Source: Bog-473 sp036502025 (GTDB lineage Bacteria > Actinomycetota > Acidimicrobiia > Acidimicrobiales > RAAP-2). From it: a stretch of 64,000 bases of DNA. Within the stretch, counting starts at the first letter, position 1. The number at the start of each line of letters is the position of its first letter. Below, in pieces: positions 50,062-58,207 of the stretch. The stretch spans positions 4,260 through 68,259 of the forward strand of contig DASXZJ010000120.1 in NCBI GenBank assembly GCA_036502025.1, in the 5' to 3' direction. A program made the translations under genes and the position numbers. The notes beneath the pieces are model-generated. The model did no database searches and was not told where the DNA came from. It saw nothing but the letters and a program-made list of their open reading frames with translations.

Positions 50062-51767
50062 CGTCGTATTCCCGGGAGCGTTACGCCGCGCTGTTCGGGC
50101 CGACCACCGGGGACCGGATCCGGCTGGCGGACACTGACCTGTGGCTCCAGGTGACCGAGGATTGGTGCGGCCCCGGTGACGAGGCCGTGTTCGGCGGGGG
50201 CAAGGTGGTCCGCGAGTCCATGGGCCAGTCGACGGCCACCCGTGCCGAGGGAACGCCCGACCTCGTCGTCACGGGCGCGCTCGTGCTGGACCACTGGGGT
50301 GTGGTCAAGGCCGACGTCGGTGTGCGGGACGGGAGGATCGTCGCCCTGGGCAAGGCAGGCAATCCCGACGTGACCGATGGCGTCCACCCCGATCTGGTCA
50401 TCGGCCCCTCGACCGAGATCCTGGCCGGCCACGGGCTCATTCTCACGGCGGGCGCCGTCGACTGCCACGTCCACCTCATCTGCCCCCAGATCATCGACGA
50501 GGCGTTGGGGTCGGGCACCACGACCCTGGTGGGGGGAGGCACCGGCCCCGCCGAGGGCACCAGGGCCACCACGGTCACACCAGGGAGCTGGTACCTCGCT
50601 CGCATGCTCGAGGCGCTTGACCCGCTCCCCGTCAACGTGGCCCTCCTGGGCAAGGGAAACACCGTGTCGCCGGACGCGTTGTGGGAGCAGCTGAGGGGCG
50701 GAGCCTCGGGATTCAAGCTGCACGAGGACTGGGGCTCGACGCCGGCCGCCATCGACGCCTGCCTCAGCGTGGCCGACCGGGCGGGGGTCCAGGTGGCACT
50801 CCATTCCGACACGACCAACGAGGCGGGCTTCATTGAGGACACCCTGGCCGCCATCGCCGGGCGGACCATTCACGCCTATCACACCGAAGGCGCGGGTGGC
50901 GGACACGCGCCCGACATCATGCTGGTGGTTGGGCAGCCCAACGTTCTGCCGTCCTCGACCAATCCGACCATGCCGCACACCGTCAACACGGTGGACGAGC
51001 ATCTCGACATGTTGATGGTCTGCCATCACCTCAACCCGCGCATTCCCGAGGACCTGGCGTTCGCCGAGAGCCGCATTCGGGCCACCACCATTGCGGCCGA
51101 GGACATCCTCCATGACATCGGGGCGATCTCCATGATCGGCTCGGACTCCCAGGCCATGGGCCGGGTTGGAGAGGTCGTGCGGCGAACCTGGCAGACGGCG
51201 CACGTCATGAAGCTGCGCCGCGGGTCGTTACCCGGAGACGGGGTCGCCGACAATGTACGGGCGCGGCGATACGTGGCCAAGTACACCATCTGTCCGGCCC
51301 TGGCGCACGGCCTCGCGGACGAGGTCGGATCGGTCGAGCCCGGCAAGCTGGCCGACCTGGTCCTGTGGGATCCCGCGTTCTTCGGCGTACGGCCACACGT
51401 GGTCGTGAAGGGCGGGATGATCGCCTGGGCCGGCATGGGCGACGCCAACGCGTCCATCCCCACGCCCCAGCCGGTGTTGCCCCGCCCGATGTTCGGCGCC
51501 TCGCCGACGGTGGCACGTGGCACCAGCCTGGCCTTCGTCGCCCCGGTCGCCCTGGAGGAAGGGCTACCCGAGCGCGTCGACGTGGGGCGGCGAATGGTTG
51601 CGGTGGCCAATGTGCGTGGCCTGCGCAAGGAGGATCTCCCCAACAACGGGACCCTGCCCGACATCACCATCGAGCCGGACTCCTTCACTGTCATCATCGA
51701 CGGCGAAGCCGTCGAGGCTGCCCCGGTCGCGGTGGTCCCCATGGCCCAGCGCTATTTCCTCTTTTGA
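50058..51767 (+). CDS. ureC: Urease subunit alpha (catalytic)
   Basis: A 569-residue catalytic subunit of normal length. Nickel ligands and catalytic residues are present: VDCHVHLICPQ (His pair), GFKLHEDWGSTP (carbamylated Lys bridging the nickels), HSDTTNEAGF, HAYHTEGAGGGHAPD, the flap MVCHHLNPRIPED, and GSDSQAMGRVGE (Asp ligand). The start is TTG 50058, overlapping the ureB stop. Next comes ureF through a TGATG junction. The active site looks intact, so the urease should be functional if nickel is loaded. Confidence 0.98.
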   Translation: MTSYSRERYAALFGPTTGDRIRLADTDLWLQVTEDWCGPGDEAVFGGGKVVRESMGQSTATRAEGTPDLVVTGALVLDHWGVVKADVGVRDGRIVALGKAGNPDVTDGVHPDLVIGPSTEILAGHGLILTAGAVDCHVHLICPQIIDEALGSGTTTLVGGGTGPAEGTRATTVTPGSWYLARMLEALDPLPVNVALLGKGNTVSPDALWEQLRGGASGFKLHEDWGSTPAAIDACLSVADRAGVQVALHSDTTNEAGFIEDTLAAIAGRTIHAYHTEGAGGGHAPDIMLVVGQPNVLPSSTNPTMPHTVNTVDEHLDMLMVCHHLNPRIPEDLAFAESRIRATTIAAEDILHDIGAISMIGSDSQAMGRVGEVVRRTWQTAHVMKLRRGSLPGDGVADNVRARRYVAKYTICPALAHGLADEVGSVEPGKLADLVLWDPAFFGVRPHVVVKGGMIAWAGMGDANASIPTPQPVLPRPMFGASPTVARGTSLAFVAPVALEEGLPERVDVGRRMVAVANVRGLRKEDLPNNGTLPDITIEPDSFTVIIDGEAVEAAPVAVVPMAQRYFLF

Positions 51768-52495
51768 TGCCGCGGACCGCGGACATGCCCGGACCGGCCG
51801 GCACCGGCCGTGCGATGACGCTGCTTCTCGCCGACGCCCGCCTACCCACCGGGGCCCACGTGCATTCCGGGGGCATGGAGCAGGCGGTCGATGACGCGGT
51901 GGTGACCGATCTGGAGTCCCTGGTGCCCTTCCTCCATGGTCGCCTGATGACCGGGGGGCGACTCTGCGCGCACGCCGCCGCCATGGCCTGCACGCTGGCG
52001 GCCCGAAGGGATGGAGAACCGACCGAGGCGGACTGGCGCCCTCTCGACGAGGAGATCACGGCTCGGATCGTCTCGCCGGCGCTGCGGGCCACGTCACGAC
52101 GTCAGGGGCGGTCGCTCCTGCGCACCGGCGCGGCGCTCTATGTCCAGTCGCCCCTCCATGCGCTCGATGCCGTGGCGCCCGGCGGACCCCACCTGGCTGT
52201 GGTGCAAGGTGCCCTGGCGCACCACGGCGGCATCGGTCCGCACGATGCTGCGCTGATCGCGGCCTACGGTTCGGTTACCTCGCCGGCGTCAGCCGCGCTC
52301 CGCCTCCTCGGGCTCGACCCCCTCTCGGTCTCCGCCGCGTTGGCCCGCCTGGCACCGGCGATCGACCAACTGGCCACCGAGGCGGCCCGCCACGCGTTCG
52401 AGGGCCCGGACGCGCTGCCGTCACCAGCCAGCCCCTTGAGCGACCTGCTGGGGGACCGCCACGCCGGCCGAGAGGAGCGACTCTTTGCGTCCTGA
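51767..52495 (+). CDS. ureF: Urease accessory protein UreF
   Basis: A 242-residue helical chaperone: LLLADARLPTGAHVHSGGMEQAV near the N-terminus is the UreF signature, followed by LVPFLHGRL and repeated Ala/Leu-rich helices. It forms the UreD-UreF-UreG complex that delivers nickel to apo-urease. ATG 51767 shares one base with the ureC stop; ATG 51815 would place the start nearer to the conserved segment. It overlaps ureG by 11 bp. Confidence 0.93.
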   Translation: MPRTADMPGPAGTGRAMTLLLADARLPTGAHVHSGGMEQAVDDAVVTDLESLVPFLHGRLMTGGRLCAHAAAMACTLAARRDGEPTEADWRPLDEEITARIVSPALRATSRRQGRSLLRTGAALYVQSPLHALDAVAPGGPHLAVVQGALAHHGGIGPHDAALIAAYGSVTSPASAALRLLGLDPLSVSAALARLAPAIDQLATEAARHAFEGPDALPSPASPLSDLLGDRHAGREERLFAS

Positions 52496-53222
52496 CCCCG
52501 AAGATCACGACAACGTCCCCGACCACGAACATCTCCATGCGCACGGCGTGGCTCGCCGCCATCCGGTGCTGGCCGCGGGCCATCGTCTCGGCCACCCGCT
52601 CCACCAGGGTCGGGCCCTCCGACTGGGCATCGGGGGGCCGGTGGGGAGCGGCAAGACAGCATTGGTGGCCGACCTCTGCCGCACGCTGGGCCCGGCGCTG
52701 GGCCTGGCCGTGGTCACCAACGACATCTACACGACCGAAGATGCCGACTTCCTGAAATCCGCCGCCGTGTTGCCGACCGAACGCATCGTGGCGGTCGAGA
52801 CCGGCTGCTGCCCGCACACCGCCATCCGCGACGACATCACCGCCAACACCGACGCGGTCGACGATCTCGAGGCTCGCCTGCCTGACCTCGAGTTGATCGT
52901 GATCGAGAGCGGAGGGGACAACCTCACGGCCACCTTCAGCTACGGCCTGGTCGACCGGCAGATCTTCGTGGTCGACGTCGCCGGGGGCGACAAGGTGCCG
53001 CGCAAGGGCGGTCCGGGCGTCATCCGCTCAGACCTCCTGGTGGTCAACAAGACGGATCTGGCCCCGCTCGTGGGCGCCGACCTGGCCGTGATGGAGTCCG
53101 ACGCCCGGCGCATGCGCGGCGACCGACCGGTGCTGATGGTCTCGGTGCGTCACGGGTCGGGCATGGCCGCCGTCCGGGACTGGGTCCATGACTGGGTCGA
53201 GGCGGACCGGGTCGTCGCGTGA
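52485..53222 (+). CDS. ureG: Urease accessory GTPase UreG
   Basis: A 245-residue SIMIBI-class GTPase that couples GTP hydrolysis to nickel transfer. P-loop GPVGSGKTALV, TNDIYTTEDADFL, the metal-binding CPH motif in ETGCCPHTAIRDD, VIESGGDNLTATFS and the guanine-specificity NKTD are all present. The N-terminus is extended and His-rich (HDNVPDHEHLHAHG), as in UreG proteins that store nickel. The start TTG 52485 has GAGGAG upstream. No ureE is encoded, so this stretch may substitute for it. Confidence 0.97.
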   Translation: MRPDPEDHDNVPDHEHLHAHGVARRHPVLAAGHRLGHPLHQGRALRLGIGGPVGSGKTALVADLCRTLGPALGLAVVTNDIYTTEDADFLKSAAVLPTERIVAVETGCCPHTAIRDDITANTDAVDDLEARLPDLELIVIESGGDNLTATFSYGLVDRQIFVVDVAGGDKVPRKGGPGVIRSDLLVVNKTDLAPLVGADLAVMESDARRMRGDRPVLMVSVRHGSGMAAVRDWVHDWVEADRVVA

Positions 53223-54025
53223 CGATGACCCCGTTGGCTCCGGCCGACGCCTCGCCGTGGGCCGGGCGGGTCGATCTCGGGGTTGAACGGGGGGAGGACG
53301 GCCGCGCCGCTTACACCTCGCTGCACTCGTCGGGCGCGCTGGCCGTCCGCGCCACCGTCGAGGGCGCGTGGCTGGTCGGGGCCAGTGCGCATCCGGTCGG
53401 CGGCGACCGGATGGGTGTCGGGCTGCGCGTCGGACGGGGCGCCTCGCTCACTGTGCGGTCAGCCTCGGCCACGTTGGCGCGCGCCTCTATCCCGGCCCGG
53501 GCGTCGTCGATGGAAGTGGACGCCGTGGTCGAGGACGGGGGCTCGCTCACCTGGTGTCCCTCCCCGGGCATCGCGGCCCGGGGCAGCCTCCACCACACTT
53601 CGGCCCAGATCGAACTCGGGCCGACGGCGCGCCTCGAGTGGGTCGACGCGATCGTCCTCGGACGTCACGCCGAGCCGCCCGGGTCCTGGTCCAGCCGGCT
53701 GCGGGTGCTGGTGGCCGGTCGCCCGCTCGTGGTCAGCGAGCTCGCGCTGGGCCCGGCCTTCCCGGCCTGGACCTCACCCGCCGTCCTCGCCGCTGCGCGC
53801 TGCGCCCTGAGTGTCCTGGTTGTGGATCCGGCACGCGCTGTCCCGGCGGTGGGACGCACAAGCGGCCGTCACGGCTACGCGGTCCCGTTGGGCGAACACG
53901 CCTGGCAGATCGTGACCTGGGGTGCGACGGTGAGCGAGTGCCACCGCACGTTCGGCTCCCTGGCGACCGAGCCCTCGCGAGGTTGGATCTCCACAGTGCT
54001 TCGTCAGCAGCTCCGGGCCGGCTGA
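53219..54025 (+). CDS. ureD: Urease accessory protein UreD (UreH)
   Basis: A 268-residue beta-helical scaffold that binds apo-urease and channels nickel. Although UreD is poorly conserved, LGVERGEDGRAAYTSLHSSGALAVR, GASLTVRSASATLA, LTWCPSPGIAARGSLHHTSAQIELG and LEWVDAIVLGRH follow the family pattern. GTG 53219 overlaps the ureG stop (GTGA). Its last 22 bp overlap the 3' end of the nitrilase gene on the other strand. It closes the urease operon. Confidence 0.92.
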   Translation: MTMTPLAPADASPWAGRVDLGVERGEDGRAAYTSLHSSGALAVRATVEGAWLVGASAHPVGGDRMGVGLRVGRGASLTVRSASATLARASIPARASSMEVDAVVEDGGSLTWCPSPGIAARGSLHHTSAQIELGPTARLEWVDAIVLGRHAEPPGSWSSRLRVLVAGRPLVVSELALGPAFPAWTSPAVLAAARCALSVLVVDPARAVPAVGRTSGRHGYAVPLGEHAWQIVTWGATVSECHRTFGSLATEPSRGWISTVLRQQLRAG

Positions 54026-54858
54026 TCGAGATAGAGCTGGGGACGGCGCCCCCCTTCCAAGAGCGCGGTGATGCCCTGGGTGTGGCGGGCCAGGTGGAGG
54101 TCGATGCGGTGGACGATCACCTCGGGCGGCGGGGTGCGCCCCGGAGCGGCGCGGCCGGCCTCCACCACCACCGTGCCCGTGGGGGCGATGATCCGGCTGG
54201 CCCCGATGAGGGTGGACGTGGCGTGGGCGCCGCACTGGTTCGACTGCACCCACCATTGGCCGTTGGTCAGCGCCAAGGCGGGGTAGAGGATGTCCCAGGC
54301 CGTCTCACCCTCCACCTCGTACGCCGAGGGAGCGACGACGAGCCGGGCACCTCGCGCCGCCAGCGCCCGGGCCACCTCGGGAAAGTCGCCGTCGAAACAG
54401 ACCACCACGCCGACGGTGCCCAGCTGCGGATCATCGAAGGTGGTCAGGCAGTCACCCGGCTCGAAGACCTCGGGTTCGTGCGTGGGTGGGTAGAGATGCA
54501 CCTTGCGGTGCGCCGCCAAGAGTTCTCCCGCCGGGTCGAAGACCAGGCACGTGTTGAAGAGCGCACCGCCCTCACCCAGCTCGGGCACGCTGCCGGCGAT
54601 GAGCCACATCCCGGCCCCTCGGGCCACCTCCGCCAGCCGTCTCCGGCGCGGACCCTGGATGGGTTCCGCCGCCTGCCGGGCATCGGCGGGCAGGGTCACC
54701 GGGTCGTAGCCGCACGCCCAGAGCTCGGGCAGCACGAGCAACTCGACTCCCCGTGCTGCCGCCCGGTCGACCATGTCGATTGCCACACGCAGGTTGAGCT
54801 CCGGGTCGCCCGGGGCAGCCAGCCATTGGGCCACACCGACCAGAAGATCTCGTTTCAT
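54004..54858 (-). CDS. Carbon-nitrogen hydrolase (nitrilase superfamily)
   Basis: A 284-residue nitrilase-superfamily amidase. The catalytic Glu is in VLPELWACGY, Lys in HRKVHLYPP, and the nucleophile Cys in GVVVCFDGDFPE. The family includes N-carbamoylputrescine amidase, N-carbamyl-amino acid hydrolases and omega-amidase; the residues do not fix which. ATG 54858 has no ribosome site of its own and overlaps the stop of an 8-codon frame that does (54855-54881). It is divergent from the ureohydrolase at 55031 and could act on a carbamoyl-amine of the same pathway. Confidence 0.88.
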   Translation of the reverse strand: MKRDLLVGVAQWLAAPGDPELNLRVAIDMVDRAAARGVELLVLPELWACGYDPVTLPADARQAAEPIQGPRRRRLAEVARGAGMWLIAGSVPELGEGGALFNTCLVFDPAGELLAAHRKVHLYPPTHEPEVFEPGDCLTTFDDPQLGTVGVVVCFDGDFPEVARALAARGARLVVAPSAYEVEGETAWDILYPALALTNGQWWVQSNQCGAHATSTLIGASRIIAPTGTVVVEAGRAAPGRTPPPEVIVHRIDLHLARHTQGITALLEGGRRPQLYLDQPARSC

Positions 54859-54881
54859 GCCGGTAACGGGTGGACCTTCAT
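54855..54881 (-). CDS. Possible 8-codon leader peptide coupled to the nitrilase gene
   Basis: AGGAGAGG (54894-54887) lies 5 bases before ATG 54881, which opens a frame for MKVHPLPA ending TGA at 54855-54857. That TGA overlaps the nitrilase ATG (ATGA), and the nitrilase start has no other ribosome-binding site. Translation of the nitrilase may therefore depend on reinitiation after this tiny frame. It is too short to judge as a protein. Confidence 0.3.
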   Translation of the reverse strand: MKVHPLPA

Positions 54882-55030
54882 CTCGTCCTCTCCTGTGTCG
54901 ATCCCAACGCTACGACGGCGGCTGGCGCAGTCGGTTTCCACTTCGTGAATGCACTGTTACAAGAGCTGCGAGCCATTGAGTTCAACCGGGCACCTCCCTA
55001 GTCTCGGGCGACGGGACCGAGCGAGGGCCA

Positions 55031-56023
55031 ATGACGGGAACCACAGGTCGGCTGGATATGCCCTTCGTGGGGATCCCTTCGTTTCTCCGCACGCCGGTGC
55101 TCGGTCCCGAGGACCCGGTCGAGGCCGATCTCGTGGTGCTTGGCGCCCCCACCGACGAAGGCTCGCCCTTCATGCCGGGGTCGCGCTTCGGACCCCGTTC
55201 CATCCGGGAACACTCACTCCGGTTTCTCAGCGGTGAACCGGGCTTCTTCGACCCATCCGACGGCCGCCGCTACCTCTCCCATGAGATGAGTCACCACCGG
55301 ATCGTCGACCTGGGCGACGCCGACATCATCCCCACCAATGTGGCCGGGACCTTCGACAACATCACCGCCCTGACGAGCCGCGCTCTGTCACGTGGCGGCA
55401 CACCGATTGTGCTGGGCGGCGACCATGCGATTTCGTTTCCCGTGGTGCGGGCCTTCACCGAGCCTCTCTACGTGATCCACTTCGACGCGCACCTCGACTA
55501 CATGCCGTTCGTCCACGGCGCTTCCATGACCAACGCCCACGCGTTCCGGCATATCTCGCACATGTCACATGTGCGCGGCCTGGTCCAGGTGGGCATCCGC
55601 AGCCTGCGCTCCACCGAGGCCATGTGGCGTGACACCCTGGGCGACGGGAACCAGGTGGTGACCATGAGGGACTTCCGCGCCCGTGGCCCTGAGGAGATCG
55701 CGCGGATGATCCCCAAGGGTGCCGACTGCTACGTCAGCCTCGATATGGACGTGCTCGATCTCTCGCTTGTCCCGGGCTGTGTCTCGGCCGAGCCCGATGG
55801 GATGCTTTACGACCAGCTTCGAGACACCCTGATCGCGTTGACGGGGCGGGCGCGCATCGTCGGGTTCGATCTGGTCGAGGTCAACCCCCAACTCGACGTG
55901 GGCACGGGTGTCACCTCCTACCTGGCCGCGCACACCATCATCGAGTTCCTCGGGCACCTCTGCGACAGCGCCAACTGGAAGGCCCTGCGGGCTAATCCCC
56001 CAGGTCGCGCGCCATCAGCGTGA
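55031..56023 (+). CDS. Ureohydrolase-family protein with altered substrate loop
   Basis: A 330-residue arginase/agmatinase-family protein. Metal ligands are kept: LGGDHAISFP, HFDAHLDYMP and SLDMDVLDLS. The usual PGTGTPEPGG substrate loop, however, reads VPGCVSAEPDG, and HGTPF is replaced by HGASMTNAHAFRH, so the substrate pocket differs from agmatinase. ATG 55031 has GAGGG upstream. It converges with the agmatinase gene, and their 3' ends overlap by 32 bp. It may hydrolyse another guanidino compound or be a partner subunit of a neighbouring ureohydrolase. Confidence 0.87.
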   Translation: MTGTTGRLDMPFVGIPSFLRTPVLGPEDPVEADLVVLGAPTDEGSPFMPGSRFGPRSIREHSLRFLSGEPGFFDPSDGRRYLSHEMSHHRIVDLGDADIIPTNVAGTFDNITALTSRALSRGGTPIVLGGDHAISFPVVRAFTEPLYVIHFDAHLDYMPFVHGASMTNAHAFRHISHMSHVRGLVQVGIRSLRSTEAMWRDTLGDGNQVVTMRDFRARGPEEIARMIPKGADCYVSLDMDVLDLSLVPGCVSAEPDGMLYDQLRDTLIALTGRARIVGFDLVEVNPQLDVGTGVTSYLAAHTIIEFLGHLCDSANWKALRANPPGRAPSA

Positions 56024-56960
56024 CCAGGTCGTACAGAACGTGTGCCGCCGCTATGGCGGTGATCTCGGCGTGGTCGTAGGCGGGCGACACCTCCACCACG
56101 TCGCCGCCGACGATCGACACTGGATCGAGGCCGCGCAGCAACGCCAGCAGCTCGCGGCTGGTTAGCCCGCCCGCTTCGGGCGTGCCCGTGCCCGGGGCGT
56201 GGGCGGGGTCCAGCACGTCGATGTCGACCGAGACGTAGACGGCGGCCTGGCCCACGCGCTCGATCAGGCGCGCCACCACGGCCTCGACGCCCGCGTTGGC
56301 CACGTCAGCGCTGGTGATCTGGAGGTAACCCATCTCGGCGTCCTCGGCCAGGTCGCGACGCGCGTAGAGAGGGCCCCGCAGCCCGACGTGCGCGCTGCAG
56401 TCCGTCAGCAACAGTCCTTCCTCCCAGGCGCGGCGGAACGGCGTCCCGTGGGTGAAGCGCTGGCCGAAGTACGTGTCCCACGTATCGAGGTGCGCGTCGA
56501 AATGCACCAGGGCGAGCGGGCCGTGTCGTCGCGCCGTCGCCCGCAGGAGGGGGAGGGCGATGGTGTGGTCCCCACCCATGGCGACCATCCGGCCGCCCGA
56601 CGCGAGCAGGGTTTCGGCTCCCTGCTCGATCTGGCGCACCGCCTCCTCGTTGTCGAACGGGGTGCAGCCGATGTCGCCGGCGTCGACCACCTGACCGCGC
56701 TCGAAGGGCAGCGTGTCCAACTCGGGATGGTAGGGACGCAACAGGCGGGAACCCTGCCTGATCGCAGCGGGGCCGAAGCGGGCACCGGGGCGGTAGCTGG
56801 TGCCGCCGTCGAAGGGCACCCCCACCACGGCGATGTCCCACGCCGGCACCTGTTCGGCCGTCGGCAGGCGGGCGAACGTGGTGAACCCGGCGAAGCGTGG
56901 CACGACCGTGGCATCGGTCGGCCCGACGGGCCCGCCCGGTCGATCGGCGTCAGTCGTCAA
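55992..56960 (-). CDS. speB: Agmatinase-family ureohydrolase
   Basis: A 322-residue ureohydrolase with a full set of agmatinase motifs: GVPFDGGTSYRPGARFGPAAIRQ, GGDHTIALPLL, HFDAHLDTWDTYFG, HGTPFRRA and SVDIDVLDPAHAPGTGTPEAGG. It should cleave agmatine or a similar guanidino compound to an amine plus urea. It starts at TTG 56960, overlapping the serine-hydrolase stop by 11 bp, so the two are probably co-transcribed. Urea released here could feed the urease encoded nearby. Confidence 0.9.
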   Translation of the reverse strand: MTTDADRPGGPVGPTDATVVPRFAGFTTFARLPTAEQVPAWDIAVVGVPFDGGTSYRPGARFGPAAIRQGSRLLRPYHPELDTLPFERGQVVDAGDIGCTPFDNEEAVRQIEQGAETLLASGGRMVAMGGDHTIALPLLRATARRHGPLALVHFDAHLDTWDTYFGQRFTHGTPFRRAWEEGLLLTDCSAHVGLRGPLYARRDLAEDAEMGYLQITSADVANAGVEAVVARLIERVGQAAVYVSVDIDVLDPAHAPGTGTPEAGGLTSRELLALLRGLDPVSIVGGDVVEVSPAYDHAEITAIAAAHVLYDLVTLMARDLGD

Positions 56961-58173
56961 TGGCTTGATACACCAGGGCGCGCAACTGGGCGCGGAAGGG
57001 GTACGCCATGGAGGGGAACAACTGGGTCATGAAGACGGCGAAAAGGTCCTCGGCCGGGTCGACCCAGAAGGCGGTGCTGGCCGCGCCGCCCCAGTAGAAG
57101 TCGCCCGCCGACCCGGCCATGGCGGTGGCGACCGGTCCCTGCCCGACCGCGAAGCCCAGCCCGAACCCGACTCCTTCGAACCCGGCCTCGCCGAACCCGC
57201 CGACTGCCAAGTCCATGAGGGTGGCGTCACCCGGCAGGTGGTTGCGCGTCATCAGGTCGAGCGTCATGCGCCCGATCACCCGCCGGCCGTCGAGCTGCCC
57301 GCCGTTGGCCAGCATCGAGCAGAAGGCGACGTAGTCATGGGTGGTCGAGACCAGGCCGCCGGCCCCCGACAGATAGGAGCGCGGTCGGAGGTAGCGGCTC
57401 TCGCCGGGCGCGTCCATGAGCGACGGGGTGTTGGCCGGCCGGTACTGGTAGCAGGCGGAGAACCGCTCGACCGACTCCTCGGGCACGAAGAACCCGGTGT
57501 CCACCATGCCGAGGGGCTCGAAGATCTGCTGCTGCAGGTAGTGGTCGAAGCGCTCACCCGAGAGGATCTCGACCAGCCGGCCGACGATGTCGGTCGAGAG
57601 CCCGTAATTCCAGTGGGTGCCGGGGTGGAACTTGAGCGGGTGCTCGGCCAGGATCGAGGTGATCCCCTCCAGCGTCATCCCGCCCGCTTGGGCCGCCGCG
57701 CCGCGCGCCTCGCCGAACCGCTCGTCAATCGGGTTGCCCGGTAGGAGCGCGCCGGGCAACCCGGTGGTGTGCATGAGGACGTCGCGCATGTTCATCGGGC
57801 GTTCCGGCTTGACCAACGTCACCGAGTTGTCGGGTTGCACCTCACCGACCTGGAGCGTGCGCCACTCGGGGATGAAACGGTGCACGGGGTCGGTCAGCTG
57901 GAACATGCCGCGTTCGTACAGCTGCATCAGGGCCAGCGAGGCGATCGGCTTGGTCATCGAATAGATGCGGAAGATGGTGTCGTCGGTCATGGGGAGCGCG
58001 TTCTCGCGGTCGCGCAGACCGAGCGACCGGTGGTACGCCACCTGGCCGCCCCGCACCACGGTGATCTGGCACCCGGCGATCTTGCCGGGCGAGACGTACT
58101 GGTCCTCGAAGTGAGCGGTGATGCGCTCGAGTCGTGCTGCGTCCATCCCTGCCGCGTCCGGTTCGACCTTCAT
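56950..58173 (-). CDS. Serine hydrolase of the beta-lactamase/esterase (class C-like) family
   Basis: A 407-residue serine hydrolase, class C beta-lactamase fold. The nucleophile is in the S-x-x-K motif SMTKPIASLAL (about residue 80), then MHTTGLPG, HWNYGLSTDIVGRLVE (Tyr-containing second motif) and WGGAAST near the end. No signal peptide is seen, which favours a cytoplasmic esterase or peptidase (EstB-like) over an antibiotic-degrading enzyme. ATG 58173 is chosen because upstream codons are Arg-rich and non-conserved. It overlaps the agmatinase start. Confidence 0.88.
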   Translation of the reverse strand: MKVEPDAAGMDAARLERITAHFEDQYVSPGKIAGCQITVVRGGQVAYHRSLGLRDRENALPMTDDTIFRIYSMTKPIASLALMQLYERGMFQLTDPVHRFIPEWRTLQVGEVQPDNSVTLVKPERPMNMRDVLMHTTGLPGALLPGNPIDERFGEARGAAAQAGGMTLEGITSILAEHPLKFHPGTHWNYGLSTDIVGRLVEILSGERFDHYLQQQIFEPLGMVDTGFFVPEESVERFSACYQYRPANTPSLMDAPGESRYLRPRSYLSGAGGLVSTTHDYVAFCSMLANGGQLDGRRVIGRMTLDLMTRNHLPGDATLMDLAVGGFGEAGFEGVGFGLGFAVGQGPVATAMAGSAGDFYWGGAASTAFWVDPAEDLFAVFMTQLFPSMAYPFRAQLRALVYQAIDD

Positions 58174-58207
58174 GGCCGTCACCGTACCTCCGGCCGGCCC
58201 GGAGGGC

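Noticed and set aside
48275..56960. Metformin-degradation locus
   Set aside because: Ureohydrolases plus an isochorismatase-like hydrolase recall it, but the known system is a recent, specific adaptation; the sequence alone does not support a biguanide substrate.
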